DNA of 55,147 nt from Lysinibacillus telephonicus (GTDB lineage Bacteria; Bacillota; Bacilli; Bacillales_A; Planococcaceae): contig NZ_RXNR01000026.1 in assembly GCF_003966145.1 (NCBI RefSeq), forward strand, positions 1 through 55,147. The letters are read 5' to 3'. The notes under the pieces were generated by a model. It had not been told where the DNA came from. It did not search any database and was given only the letters and a program-made list of their open reading frames with translations. This document shows, in pieces, positions 35,978 to 44,510 of the stretch; within the stretch, counting starts at the first letter, position 1, and each line of letters begins with the position of its first letter. The position numbers and the translations under genes were made by a program.

Positions 35978-36517
35978 TTAAGCCTCCTGGTGCTGATGGT
36001 GATGTTCCCATTCAAAATGTACACCGCAAAGGGGCAAGAAAATAAACTTGCTGCGCCCAAGCTGAATCACATCATAGCCTTGAAGTTCTACTGGAGAATA
36101 GACGGCCTGATTATTGTGATAGGCAAGTCCTGATGCATCACCAGGTAAAAGGTAAAAATTTCGCTGTTTCGGATCATATACAATCACAGCATGATTGCGT
36201 CTAGAAATGGTATTATCACCTAAAATCCGAATATGCATTTCATCAGAACGGCCAATGAAGTTCTTCTCCGCATAAATTTTAAAATCTTGGCCGAGTGGTG
36301 GGCCTTCAATACAAACTAACCATCCAGTTACTGGCTCAACACCCTCTGTTTCACCCAAATAAGGCATAGTTTTTTCATCTTCACTTGCACTTGAATTCAT
36401 TGCTGCAACTTTACTTGGATTCAAATTTGTTTCAACTGCTACATTGCAGTAAGGACACAAACTTCCATGTCTTCTAGAACTAAACATATGACCATTTTTA
36501 CAACGTGTTAAACTCAT
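35978..36517 (-). CDS. Zinc-ribbon FHA domain protein
   Basis: 179 residues. CKNGHMFSSRRHGSLCPYC at the N-terminus is a four-cysteine/histidine ribbon. Residues 65-170 form an FHA domain: NFIGRSDEMHIRI (G-R-S phosphothreonine loop), NTISRRNHAVIVYD (S-R-x-x-H), then a NNQ turn where the conserved asparagine sits. FHA domains bind phosphothreonine peptides. Its stop lies six bases before the phosphatase start, so it probably binds the kinase target that the phosphatase resets. Confidence 0.85.
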   Translation of the reverse strand: MSLTRCKNGHMFSSRRHGSLCPYCNVAVETNLNPSKVAAMNSSASEDEKTMPYLGETEGVEPVTGWLVCIEGPPLGQDFKIYAEKNFIGRSDEMHIRILGDNTISRRNHAVIVYDPKQRNFYLLPGDASGLAYHNNQAVYSPVELQGYDVIQLGRSKFIFLPLCGVHFEWEHHHQHQEA

Positions 36518-36545
36518 CTTTTATCACCCTTTTCCGAAGTATCAT

Positions 36546-37109
36546 TCATTTCACTAAAATTCGTGTATTTGCTAGGTAGATCATGTCACCAAAATGAACT
36601 TCACTTGGCTTATCACTCTGTATTTTCTGTGGTGTACTTTCATTAAGCCTTTTTATACCAACCCCATTCTCAGACTCTAAATCTTCGATAAACCAGCTTC
36701 CTGATGAGTAGTTTAAGACCGCATGTTCTTTACTTATCAGTGAGGCATACTCGACATCTGACAAGTCAATATCTACCTCGTGGCCAGGGGAACTTTTCCC
36801 AATTAACATCGATGGAATACCTTGGATATACCATTCCTTTAAACTTTCGCCGTCATAATCTAACAACACGAGCTTATTGATCTTTGTGTCATTGAACTCA
36901 TCATTTGGACTTTTCTTGGTATTCTTCATGATTAACCAAGCAAGTGAGATGACTAGCAAAATGGAAACAAGAATTTTAAATGGCAATTGAGAATTTATGA
37001 TATATGTATAAATAAGAGCAAAGATGATTGTCATTATGATGAGGCAATCAATAACAATGACTACCCCAGGTTTATTCTTTTTTTCATGGGAAGAACCATC
37101 TAAATTCAT
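36546..37109 (-). CDS. Membrane-anchored FHA domain protein
   Basis: 187 residues. Two membrane helices near residues 14-58 (VVIVIDCLIIMTIIFALIYTYI, FKILVSILLVISLAWLIM) are followed by a cytoplasmic FHA domain at 85-187, with LIGKSSPGHEVDIDLSD, ASLISKEHAVLNYS and ENGVGI-K. It lacks the arginine of the usual GRS loop (GKS instead). A second FHA protein in the same operon points to phosphothreonine-dependent assembly at the membrane, comparable with Fha/TagH and TssL-linked FHA proteins of type VI systems. Confidence 0.78.
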   Translation of the reverse strand: MNLDGSSHEKKNKPGVVIVIDCLIIMTIIFALIYTYIINSQLPFKILVSILLVISLAWLIMKNTKKSPNDEFNDTKINKLVLLDYDGESLKEWYIQGIPSMLIGKSSPGHEVDIDLSDVEYASLISKEHAVLNYSSGSWFIEDLESENGVGIKRLNESTPQKIQSDKPSEVHFGDMIYLANTRILVK

Positions 37110-37124
37110 TACTCAACCCTCCAT

Positions 37125-37553
37125 TTATCTTCTGCCAAAATACTGGTTAAAAATATCCGATGTATCCAATGGATTTTTCTTTTGTTGCTCATTTTTATTT
37201 CGAGTTGGTTGTTTCGTTTTTGGGTTAAAACCAAAAAACTGTTCAAAGGTTTGATGTACTGCAGATGGGTCAAATCCTTGGTGATAAGTTTCACCATGCA
37301 CTTTTGTTGACTGACCACTTTCCCTCTGTTCGTTGCTGTTTTTTACTCCAAGTTTTGCATCGTATTTTTCCCTTAGCTCGGGTGAATACAATGTTTCATA
37401 GGCTTCTTTTATCTCTTTAAAACGTTCAGCTGCATCTGGATTTCCATGATTGACATCAGGATGGTATTTTTTGGCTAGCCTTCTGTAGGCATTTTTTACT
37501 TCATCCCTTGTTGCATTATGTCTAATACCTAGTCGATCATAATAATTGTTCAT
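37125..37553 (-). CDS. J-domain co-chaperone
   Basis: 142 residues. A full J domain occupies residues 3-68 ([37 protein letters not shown]), with the HPD motif needed to stimulate Hsp70 ATPase. The remaining 75 residues are polar, with [11 protein letters not shown] and FNQYFGRR. It lacks the Gly/Phe zinc-finger and substrate domains of DnaJ, so it is a specialised co-chaperone. It lies in the same operon as the 881-residue Hsp70-like protein, its likely partner. Confidence 0.88.
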   Translation of the reverse strand: MNNYYDRLGIRHNATRDEVKNAYRRLAKKYHPDVNHGNPDAAERFKEIKEAYETLYSPELREKYDAKLGVKNSNEQRESGQSTKVHGETYHQGFDPSAVHQTFEQFFGFNPKTKQPTRNKNEQQKKNPLDTSDIFNQYFGRR

Positions 37554-37596
37554 TAGTTCAAATCCTTATAGTTTTTAGTCAAACCACTTTTATGGA

Positions 37597-37625
37597 ACAA
37601 TAAGAGGCTATACGCCTCTTATTGT
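37597..37625 (-). terminator. Hairpin after the tube-like gene (attenuator or processing site)
   Basis: Perfect 12-base stem ACAATAAGAGGC/GCCTCTTATTGT with a five-base loop, 15 bases past the tube-like gene's stop. On the minus strand it is followed by TCCATAAAAG, without a strong T run, so it may only partly terminate or may protect the 3' end of an abundant upstream message. Confidence 0.6.
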
Positions 37626-37639
37626 CATTCTTCAAGCTA

Positions 37640-38065
37640 TTATTGGAAGTTTCCGTCGATTGCCACTTCGTCTGTTTTGTCTTTTTTCTGTTTAATTAAT
37701 AACTCAAAGCGCCCAATACCTTGGGAATCTCCAAAAATCTCACGATAATCTACAACAAATGCGTGTGGTAAAGTGATTTTACGTACAGTTTGTCCTGCTG
37801 CTTCTACTTCTAGAGTAACTTCACGATAAGCCTCAAGTTTCTCTGCTGGAACTGTAGACCATTCTGCTAGTTTAATTGTGTCGTCAGCTCCGTCTTCTGT
37901 TGTTGCAGTAAGGATTTTTCCTTTAATTTTTAGCGTTGCACCAACATCTGTTGAACGTGCATTCGTATCATCTGGAGTATCAGTGCCAAACACTGCCTCC
38001 TCAATATTGCGAATGCCTAGCTCAATTGTTTCTCCTGCTCCTTCTACTCTTAATCTAAATCCCAT
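37640..38065 (-). CDS. Putative tube (Hcp-like) protein
   Basis: 141 residues, no signal peptide, predicted mostly beta. It opens MGFRLRVEGAGETIELGIRN and ends with strands ITLPHAFVVDYREIFGDSQGIGRFELLIKQ, a sequence pattern recurring in small beta-barrel tail-tube-like proteins. The SD GGAGGAAC and ATG are textbook, and a strong hairpin directly follows, as expected of a protein needed in many copies. It sits between the sheath-like gene and the rest of the operon. The Hcp/tube assignment is inference from size, composition and neighbours; there is no diagnostic catalytic motif. Confidence 0.5.
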   Translation of the reverse strand: MGFRLRVEGAGETIELGIRNIEEAVFGTDTPDDTNARSTDVGATLKIKGKILTATTEDGADDTIKLAEWSTVPAEKLEAYREVTLEVEAAGQTVRKITLPHAFVVDYREIFGDSQGIGRFELLIKQKKDKTDEVAIDGNFQ

Positions 38066-38207
38066 ACAAAGTTCCTCCTTAGTGATATTAATCTTTTTAC
38101 AAGCTTATTTTGCTTGTGATATTTATGTTGAAAGGACTGGTTTAGTAACCACGCCTTTTAACATCTGTAAATAATGTTTTATTGCTCTGTCATCTGACTC
38201 TAGTAAT

Positions 38208-40394
38208 CTACGACTTGACCGCAGATGTCGCTTTTGTAATAGTAACTTCAAGGTTTTTCACATTTCCATTGAAGGCAATATCGATTTGACATAGATTATT
38301 GCGTTCATCAATTGTATAGCTTATGTCATCTCCGTCTTGAAGAATGGAGTTAACATATTCTTTGGATTTTAGCCATTTGCTCTTTTGACTGCTTGGGTTA
38401 TTGCTAAAGAATTTCACGATATTATCATATTTGAAATCGCTTGTTTGGAATCTAAGGACACGTTCGATATATGTACTCACTAGTGTCTTATAAATCGAAT
38501 CAAAGCCAACCCCGTCATCAATGGATGCAGCTAAACTTCTAGCCTTATAAACTGTAATTCTCGTAACATCTTTTTTATCCACTTGTGCATTATCTGACGA
38601 GAAAATAAAGCCAAAGCTTTTTTGGTTAATTGCATCCTTTATAGAGTTCGTAAATCCAGAAATTTCCTTAGCCATTGTTGTTGTTGCGTGTAAATTATGA
38701 TCTTCTGCTTCTATGTCAAAACGTACACCTGGATATTCCCTTGTTACATTGCGGAACTTGTCCTTCAGATACTGAGGACATTGATAAGCTGCAACAATAC
38801 CCGCCGCAATGTAAGCAGCTTCCACATATACACCTTCAATCCACAATTTTAGGATATCTTCTTTATCCTTTGATAGTTGAACACCATTTTCCGTTTGCTG
38901 CATTCGACTATCAATAATAACTCCAGACTTATCTTTCGGAATAATTGTAAAATTCGGTAAACAAGGAATGGCAAATTCACTATATTCCTTTCTCTGAAGG
39001 ACAGCACATTTTTCAATAAATCGATCGATGCCTGTCGTTGCAACACTGTTAAATGTTGTTTCCTCTCCAGATTCAAAGCTAAAGAACAGCTGTACTCGAT
39101 AATTTTTCGCAATCTCAAGCAGTGTCGATAAAGACTCCATCCGATTGCTATCTTTTTTAACGGCTGCTTCATTCCCTTGGAAACGAAGTCTTCTAATCGG
39201 CGCCTTGCCATTCGTCTCCCATTCGATCATTGGAACAATGCCGAACCAAACTGTGTCTGTAAAGTCGTTCTTTGTATTGACAGTATTTAAATACGCCTCT
39301 AGTCTATTGCTATTTTTAATTAACATGTCTAATCGAGTATTTAATACTAATAAGCTAGGCTGCATCCCTCGATTTTTCGTTTCGTACTGATCGAAGAAAA
39401 GCTTTACCCCAAGAATTTTCTCCACAAGAGGCTTCACGGTTTTTACAAAATCATCTTTCGCATTCTTATAAAATTCCAAATACGTATTGTAATTTTGTAC
39501 TTCTAACTCAACATCAACTTCATTTCTTACAGCTGGAAGCGGAGAAAATGTTCGTACAACTAAATCCTTTACATATGCAGAAGGTGTCTCTGTAATTGCC
39601 TCATAGTCTTCTTCAAATACTGCTTCTAATCTCATTTGGCTATTTTCATCCAACACAAGTAATTCTTTACTTTCTTCCTTTGGAGCTTCAATGATTTTTA
39701 GCTCACCATCATCACCGATGGATAAAACTCCAATCTGTAAAGCCTCTGATTCATCATTATTTTGAGAAGCACCAAGCAACAGTCTCGTTTTTATGTCTTC
39801 GATTGCAAGAGGCAGCATTGCCATCACATTATTGTAATTTTGACTTGCCTCTTCAAATTTCATATTCAATTTATCACCAATATCAAGTCGTTTCGGATCG
39901 CCTTCGTCTAGTTTTTCATACTCATCATGCAAATAGTGAATCTCTTTTCGAACTTGGCGAATATCCTCCATTACCTTTTTTGGCGAAATCATATCAAGTA
40001 AGTTTTCAAATTTAAAATCTACGTTTGCGATTCCTTGACTTCGTTTCGTATCAATCAGTGTAAATAACATTTTTAGAAAATCATTATTTTGATCGATTTT
40101 TATTTCTGATATTAATTCCTCAGATATCCCTTCTGGTTTTCTTAATGTATAAACAACCTTTTGGTTAGCTGCGTTGTAGAAGGAATAAACAGTAGGTGAA
40201 AATTTAATTAAAAAGTCATCAAAGCTCTTAACAAGTAAACTTTCATTAATTTCCTTTACCTTGTCATCACTTAAACTATCAATTCCTTTTACATCTCCTA
40301 CAAGTGTAAGTAAATCTAACTTTTCTGGATTTATTTCCTCAAAAAGCATGGTTCTGTTTGTTTGATAAATAATTTCCATAATTTTACTCGCCAC
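38208..40394 (-). CDS. Putative contractile-sheath-like protein (first gene of operon)
   Basis: 728 residues, soluble, no catalytic motif. Several features recall TssB/TssC-type sheath proteins: FDDFLIKFSP near the start, a long middle domain (GIVPMIEWETNGKAPIRRL), GVYVEAAYIAAGIVAAYQCP (about 520-540), and a final domain with a YIERVLRFQ helix, then LKSKEYVNSILQ and terminal strands NLCQIDIAFNGNVKNLEVTI. The start is GTG at 40394; an in-frame ATG is five codons further on. First in the operon and adjacent to the tube-like gene, it is the best sheath candidate. I cannot exclude another structural protein. Confidence 0.5.
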   Translation of the reverse strand: MASKIMEIIYQTNRTMLFEEINPEKLDLLTLVGDVKGIDSLSDDKVKEINESLLVKSFDDFLIKFSPTVYSFYNAANQKVVYTLRKPEGISEELISEIKIDQNNDFLKMLFTLIDTKRSQGIANVDFKFENLLDMISPKKVMEDIRQVRKEIHYLHDEYEKLDEGDPKRLDIGDKLNMKFEEASQNYNNVMAMLPLAIEDIKTRLLLGASQNNDESEALQIGVLSIGDDGELKIIEAPKEESKELLVLDENSQMRLEAVFEEDYEAITETPSAYVKDLVVRTFSPLPAVRNEVDVELEVQNYNTYLEFYKNAKDDFVKTVKPLVEKILGVKLFFDQYETKNRGMQPSLLVLNTRLDMLIKNSNRLEAYLNTVNTKNDFTDTVWFGIVPMIEWETNGKAPIRRLRFQGNEAAVKKDSNRMESLSTLLEIAKNYRVQLFFSFESGEETTFNSVATTGIDRFIEKCAVLQRKEYSEFAIPCLPNFTIIPKDKSGVIIDSRMQQTENGVQLSKDKEDILKLWIEGVYVEAAYIAAGIVAAYQCPQYLKDKFRNVTREYPGVRFDIEAEDHNLHATTTMAKEISGFTNSIKDAINQKSFGFIFSSDNAQVDKKDVTRITVYKARSLAASIDDGVGFDSIYKTLVSTYIERVLRFQTSDFKYDNIVKFFSNNPSSQKSKWLKSKEYVNSILQDGDDISYTIDERNNLCQIDIAFNGNVKNLEVTITKATSAVKS

Positions 40395-40758
40395 ATAATT
40401 TGCATTCTAGTCATTCTATGAAGTTTTTTGCAAATTTAAAATGGCTCCTCCTCTCTATTAATAACCTTTAAAAAGTTTGAGTATTGACATATAATTATTT
40501 GCCATTAAAGTTATAAATTGTAAGTTCAGTAAAATATCGCAATTGAATTATACATAATTTTTCCAATCGAAACTATAAATTGGTAAAAATTGAATAATAA
40601 GAACCATTTTTTTCAAATTTTGATACTAATTTACTAATTTTTCCTATTTCTAAAGATGTATTCTATTGCTTCACAAAATGTTACTTACAAAAAAAGGAGC
40701 CGAATGAATCAAGCTATGTATTTATTGTTATCTCAATAAAATAAAAGGGTGTGGAAAA
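40395..40758. promoter_or_regulatory. Divergent promoter region of the two injection-system transcripts
   Basis: 364 AT-rich bases between the sheath-like operon (minus) and the vWA gene (plus). No consensus SigA pair is clear enough to name; TTGACA at 40484 (plus) has only a poorly spaced TATAAA. On the minus strand GAGAGGAGGAGCC at about 40443-40455 is a strong ribosome binding site placed about 50 bases before the chosen start, without a long frame attached. Confidence 0.45.
40704..40739 (+). CDS. Possible 11-codon leader peptide upstream of the vWA gene
   Basis: AAGGAG precedes ATG by seven bases; the frame encodes MNQAMYLLLSQ and stops 19 bases before the GTG of the vWA gene. The good ribosome binding site and spacing suggest a translated leader that could couple to the downstream gene. 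The small size makes chance possible. Confidence 0.3.
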   Translation: MNQAMYLLLSQ

Positions 40759-42774
40759 GTGAGAAAAGTACAGTGGATTGTATTGTTGTTTTTTATACTG
40801 AGTTTCTTTATCAGTCCTAATAGTGATGCAACTATTTATGCAAGTGAGCCAAGTGAGGTTGAGGTTGTATTCGTTATTGATACTAGTTACTCAATGCGGA
40901 CTACCGATAAAGAGAGAATTTCGACAGAAGTATTGAATATGTTTATGGATTTAAATGAAAACACAAAAACAAAAGTAGGGTTTGTCTTCTATAATGATAA
41001 GATTGTAGCTTCACAGCCGCTAACATCTCTAGAAGAAGGAAACGCCAAATCTATTCTGAAGGATCTATTCAATTCAATTTCTCGAACAGGTTATACAGAC
41101 CCTGGACTTGGACTAAAAAAAGGACAGGAGTTATTTGAAAATAATGATGAACAAACTAAAAAAGCAATGATTTTCTTAACTGATGGTGAAATTGATTTAC
41201 CACAAGGTTCGAAACGAACAAAGGAAGAATCACAAAATGATATTACTAAAGTAATAAAAAAGGCTAAACAAGATAAGTATCCTATCTATTCTGTAAGTTT
41301 AGCTGGTGCAGGAAATATAGGTAAAAAGGAGCTAGAGCAAATAGCTGTAGAGACTGGAGGATCTCATTTTGAAGCAAAAAATGCAGTGGAACTTCCAGAA
41401 ATATTTCAAAGCATTTTTGTCAAACTAAGTCCATCGACGACTCACTTTCCAATCGCAACGGTAACTACGAATGGAAAGGTCCAAGTAGTGAATATTGATA
41501 TCCCATACGGAATGTCTGAAGGAACCATCACCCTACTTTCACAATACCCAATTGATGAAACGATTTTATATGGACAAGCTACTCTAAGTGAACAGCATCG
41601 ATCAAACCATTACACAATACTAAAGATGAAACAAATTACTGGAAAATCTTTATCATTGAACTTTAAAGGCGTCATAGGGGACATGGTGCAGGTGAGCTTT
41701 CTTGGCAATTATGATTTTTTGCCATCCCTTGAATTACCTGAAGGAGAATTAGTGAAGGATGAGCCGCTATTAATTCGCACAACGCTTATAAAAAATGGCA
41801 ATAGCGCTCCTTCTAAACTTGCAGCTGATCTTAGTGGTGAATTGATTGTAAAGCATTTAAAAACAGGGACAGAATTACGGCTTCCTATGAAAAATACAGG
41901 AACCTCTTTTGAACTTGAACAATCTTTCTCATTGCCAGGGATCTATGAGGCAAAAGCATTAATAAAAGGGGAAAACTTCCAAATCGAAACACAACCTAAA
42001 TCTTTTGAATTAATTGATTCACAGCCATTGATAGTGAAATCCGAACCTATCACAATTAATAAATGGAAGGAAGATACATCCATTAACTTAAGTGGGTATT
42101 TCTCCGGTCCTAACCAGGACAAGCTCACTTATGAAATTAAAGCGATAGGTGATGACAAAAAGATAACTGCAACAATAAAGGAAAATCTTTTAACTATAAC
42201 ACCTATTGAAAAAGGTAAAACATCCATTGATATTCGTGCGGTGGATCAGTCTGGCAAAAGTATACTCTCCACATTGCATATTTCGATTGAAAGCGGATGG
42301 AATCCAACCTACATCATGGCAGGAGTCGCCGCTGGTTTTATATGTATTGGACTAATTACTTTATGGTTGGTTCGTAAAAATTACTCATTTGTTGGACGAA
42401 TTGAGGGAGTTTTTTATCAAACAGAAGGGAAAACTTTTCTTTCAAAAAAATATTGGTCCCTTGCTTCTTTTAACACTAAGAGCCAATTAACATTGTTAGA
42501 GTTATTTTCCCGCTTAGATATCGAGGAAACATTAATACCAGGAGCAGAAAGAATTATTTTGCAAGCAGGTAGTAACGGGGTTCTAACGATTAAACATGAC
42601 TCCAAATGTATCATCCTTAAAGGTGGAACTATAGTACCTAGAAATCAAAAAATAAGTTTAAGAAACAATGAAAAACTCTTTATCACATTTGAAGATGGAA
42701 AAATGGAAGTCGAATTGTTATATAAAGCAGCGGAAAAACACGAAATACTCAAACAATATTCTTACTCAGGCTGA
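40759..42774 (+). CDS. Membrane-anchored von Willebrand factor A protein
   Basis: 671 residues, GTG start with AGGGTGTGG upstream. A signal peptide (residues 1-29) is followed by a vWA domain at 34-235 with an intact MIDAS: IDTSYSM (D-x-S-x-S), the threonine in GYTDPG, and FLTDGEID. Residues 235-510 are extracytoplasmic beta domains. One membrane helix near 515-537 (MAGVAAGFICIGLITLWLV) leads to a cytoplasmic beta-rich tail of about 130 residues. So the vWA head faces outside and the tail faces the FHA/kinase proteins. It is divergent from the main operon and convergent with the kinase. It may sense the wall or a partner and signal inwards. Confidence 0.82.
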   Translation: MRKVQWIVLLFFILSFFISPNSDATIYASEPSEVEVVFVIDTSYSMRTTDKERISTEVLNMFMDLNENTKTKVGFVFYNDKIVASQPLTSLEEGNAKSILKDLFNSISRTGYTDPGLGLKKGQELFENNDEQTKKAMIFLTDGEIDLPQGSKRTKEESQNDITKVIKKAKQDKYPIYSVSLAGAGNIGKKELEQIAVETGGSHFEAKNAVELPEIFQSIFVKLSPSTTHFPIATVTTNGKVQVVNIDIPYGMSEGTITLLSQYPIDETILYGQATLSEQHRSNHYTILKMKQITGKSLSLNFKGVIGDMVQVSFLGNYDFLPSLELPEGELVKDEPLLIRTTLIKNGNSAPSKLAADLSGELIVKHLKTGTELRLPMKNTGTSFELEQSFSLPGIYEAKALIKGENFQIETQPKSFELIDSQPLIVKSEPITINKWKEDTSINLSGYFSGPNQDKLTYEIKAIGDDKKITATIKENLLTITPIEKGKTSIDIRAVDQSGKSILSTLHISIESGWNPTYIMAGVAAGFICIGLITLWLVRKNYSFVGRIEGVFYQTEGKTFLSKKYWSLASFNTKSQLTLLELFSRLDIEETLIPGAERIILQAGSNGVLTIKHDSKCIILKGGTIVPRNQKISLRNNEKLFITFEDGKMEVELLYKAAEKHEILKQYSYSG

Positions 42775-42784
42775 TAAATTAAGG

Positions 42785-42826
42785 GAAAAAGCCCGATTCA
42801 GTGTACTACTGGTAATCGGGCTTTTT
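42785..42826. terminator. Bidirectional terminator between vWA and kinase genes
   Basis: Stem AAAAAGCCCGATT/AATCGGGCTTTTTT with a 15-base loop, T-rich on both strands. It starts 11 bases after the vWA stop. The kinase stop codon (42806-42808) lies in the loop, so one arm is kinase coding sequence. Confidence 0.85.
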
Positions 42827-43753
42827 TTCTACTTTTTGAATTTTATTTTTTAACTTTATTAGAATATATTCCAGCTTAATTAACGGAGTAAATGAAGCGA
42901 TGGAATTCGGTCTTTCAGCAGCTTGTAATGACAAACTCTTCATTATTTTCTTCAATAACCAAGGAGAGATGGAGTAATCTTTACTGCCTAGCGGTTCTAG
43001 GCTATCTTCTATTACTCTTGAAGGGGCATCTGCTGGTGGTTTGCCCTTTAAAATATAATAAAAAATTGCAGCCATACTATATATATCTGAATAAGTACCC
43101 TGCTTTGATTGATTCGAATAAAACTCTATAGGGGAATAGCCTTTTGTTGTGAATATTTTACGATCAGAATTTGTTTCAATATATGCAGCTGAACCAAAGT
43201 CGATCATTTTCAGAGTGCCGTTTTTATCAATTATTATGTTTTTTGGCTTTAAATCACGATGAATAATTCCCTGATTATGTACATAATCAAGTGTATTTAT
43301 TAAGGGCAAATATACTTCTTTTAAAAACGCCGATATTTGGAATGAATCTTGCTGTCTATAATTCTCTAAAGTATAACCTTCGCAGTACTCCATCACTAGA
43401 TAGATCGTTTCATTTTCTTCAAAATGGTCAATGTATTTTATAATGTTTGGATGTATAAGGATTTTTAAAAAATGAACCTCTTCCAAGAAGGATTGCTTTA
43501 ATGTATTGAGCTTTTTTTTATTTGTTGAATACCCACAAACAAGAGTTTTTCCGTCTAAATCTCGAATGACAAGTGCTTTTGGATAAAACTCTTTAATGAC
43601 CACACGTTCTCCACTTTCGATTACTTGTGCTAAATAGACAATTGATAAATCACTAGAAGATATTGTCGATAGAATTTTATATGTTTCATTTAATTGTACA
43701 TTCTCATTAAGATTAGCCTCATATATTATCTCTTCCAAAACCATACCCCTCAT
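42806..43753 (-). CDS. Serine/threonine protein kinase
   Basis: A 315-residue cytoplasmic Hanks-type kinase. It has a degenerate glycine loop (STISSSDLSIVYLA), the ATP lysine in VVIKEFYPK, catalytic IIHRDLKPKNIII, metal-binding MIDFGSA, and GYSPIEFY in place of APE. There is no transmembrane segment or PASTA domain, so it is a soluble kinase of PpkA-like plan but shorter. A TTG at 43738 is better spaced from GAGGGG than the ATG at 43753, so the true protein may be five residues shorter. With PP2C and FHA partners upstream it completes a phosphorylation switch. Confidence 0.85.
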   Translation of the reverse strand: MRGMVLEEIIYEANLNENVQLNETYKILSTISSSDLSIVYLAQVIESGERVVIKEFYPKALVIRDLDGKTLVCGYSTNKKKLNTLKQSFLEEVHFLKILIHPNIIKYIDHFEENETIYLVMEYCEGYTLENYRQQDSFQISAFLKEVYLPLINTLDYVHNQGIIHRDLKPKNIIIDKNGTLKMIDFGSAAYIETNSDRKIFTTKGYSPIEFYSNQSKQGTYSDIYSMAAIFYYILKGKPPADAPSRVIEDSLEPLGSKDYSISPWLLKKIMKSLSLQAAERPNSIASFTPLIKLEYILIKLKNKIQKVEKKPDYQ

Positions 43754-43878
43754 TTTCAGAATTAATAATTATATCTTATCAAGTGAATTAATTAAATGGA
43801 AATAAAAAAATATGCATCGCTTATTTTTTATTTAGCAAAAATTGTTTATATATCACAACCTAGAGGATGTTTTACTAG

Positions 43879-43904
43879 CTGCATAGCAGAAGGTTGCTAT
43901 GCAG
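43879..43904. other. Perfect 10-base inverted repeat in the kinase/tlp gap
   Basis: CTGCATAGCA, six-base loop, TGCTATGCAG, without a T run on either side. The gap 43754-44058 otherwise holds only the tlp terminator; the plus-strand open frame here has no coding signs. It could be an operator or a fragment of a repeat. Confidence 0.35.
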
Positions 43905-44024
43905 TTCCAACTAGATTTAAAAGGCACAACAAAATATGCATCTTCCAGGAAGAAATCTTTGGTCCAATATTTTCAACATTCTTTTACTTTAACGAGGTTC
44001 CCCTCTTTTTCTATTAGAAGTAAA

Positions 44025-44050
44025 AAATGGACTTCTTAACGAGTCCATTT
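44025..44050 (-). terminator. Terminator of tlp
   Basis: Stem AAATGGACT/AGTCCATTT, nine bases past the tlp stop on the minus strand, followed there by TTTTTAC. Confidence 0.75.
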
Positions 44051-44058
44051 CTTAATTA

Positions 44059-44289
44059 TTATTGCTCTCTTTCTCTAGCAGCTGCCTCATCTTTAATCTC
44101 TTCTCTAAAACCTTCAACTGCGTGTTTGCGTTTTTCATTTTTCGCCTGTATTTTTGCTTTTTCTTCTGGACTTGAAAAAGCCATCGTTTCCTCGGCAGCT
44201 TCAATATTTTCAATCGTGTTTTGTACCATACTTTGTAGCTTTTCTACGTTATCTGATCGATCATCTGGATTTGGCTTTTGGCGATTCAT
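44059..44289 (-). CDS. tlp: Small acid-soluble spore protein Tlp
   Basis: 76 residues, highly polar. PDDRSDNVEKLQSMVQNTIENIEAAEE and FREEIKDEAAARE are the signature of Tlp, a minor SASP made in the forespore. The SD GGAGG precedes the ATG. Its presence argues that the lineage forms spores, although the spoIIIA genes nearby are incomplete. It has its own terminator and marks the border between the injection-like island and the housekeeping block. Confidence 0.88.
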   Translation of the reverse strand: MNRQKPNPDDRSDNVEKLQSMVQNTIENIEAAEETMAFSSPEEKAKIQAKNEKRKHAVEGFREEIKDEAAAREREQ

Positions 44290-44450
44290 TTTATTTTCCT
44301 CCTATAATATTTTTGACATTACGGCTTTAGTTTGGTTCTATTTACTATGTTTATGCATATTTTCATTTACAGTTTTATTTAGAGAATTTAAAAGAGCGGT
44401 CCGAAATAATCCTTGAACCAACCATTTAAAGGAGGGATAGAAGCAGTAAA

Positions 44451-44487
44451 GGGACTATCCAGAAATCTTTACTTTCTGGGCAGTCCC
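44451..44487 (-). terminator. Terminator of the yqhY gene
   Basis: GGGACTATCCAGAAA paired with TTTCTGGGCAGTCCC, 24 bases past the stop at 44511 and flanked by T-rich sequence on the minus strand. Confidence 0.75.
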
Positions 44488-44510
44488 TAAACAAAGTTTT
44501 TTAATTGTAA

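Noticed and set aside
35133-36011. Longer start for the PP2C gene at 36011
   Set aside because: It would overlap the FHA gene by 34 bases and lacks a ribosome binding site, while the ATG at 35972 has AGGAGG at good spacing.
22970-40394. Prophage or phage tail-like bacteriocin (R-type pyocin) as explanation for the operon
   Set aside because: No tape measure, terminase, portal, capsid, holin, lysin or tail fibre genes are visible, while kinase, FHA, PP2C and Hsp70 regulators are present; an injection-like system explains the set better.
22970-43753. Canonical type VI secretion system
   Set aside because: No ClpV, TssM, TssL, TssJ or TssA is recognisable and the host is a Gram-positive type, so only an analogous system is claimed.
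43796-44017. Plus-strand 73-codon frame in the kinase/tlp gap
   Set aside because: It runs through a hairpin, has no ribosome binding site and an implausible composition.
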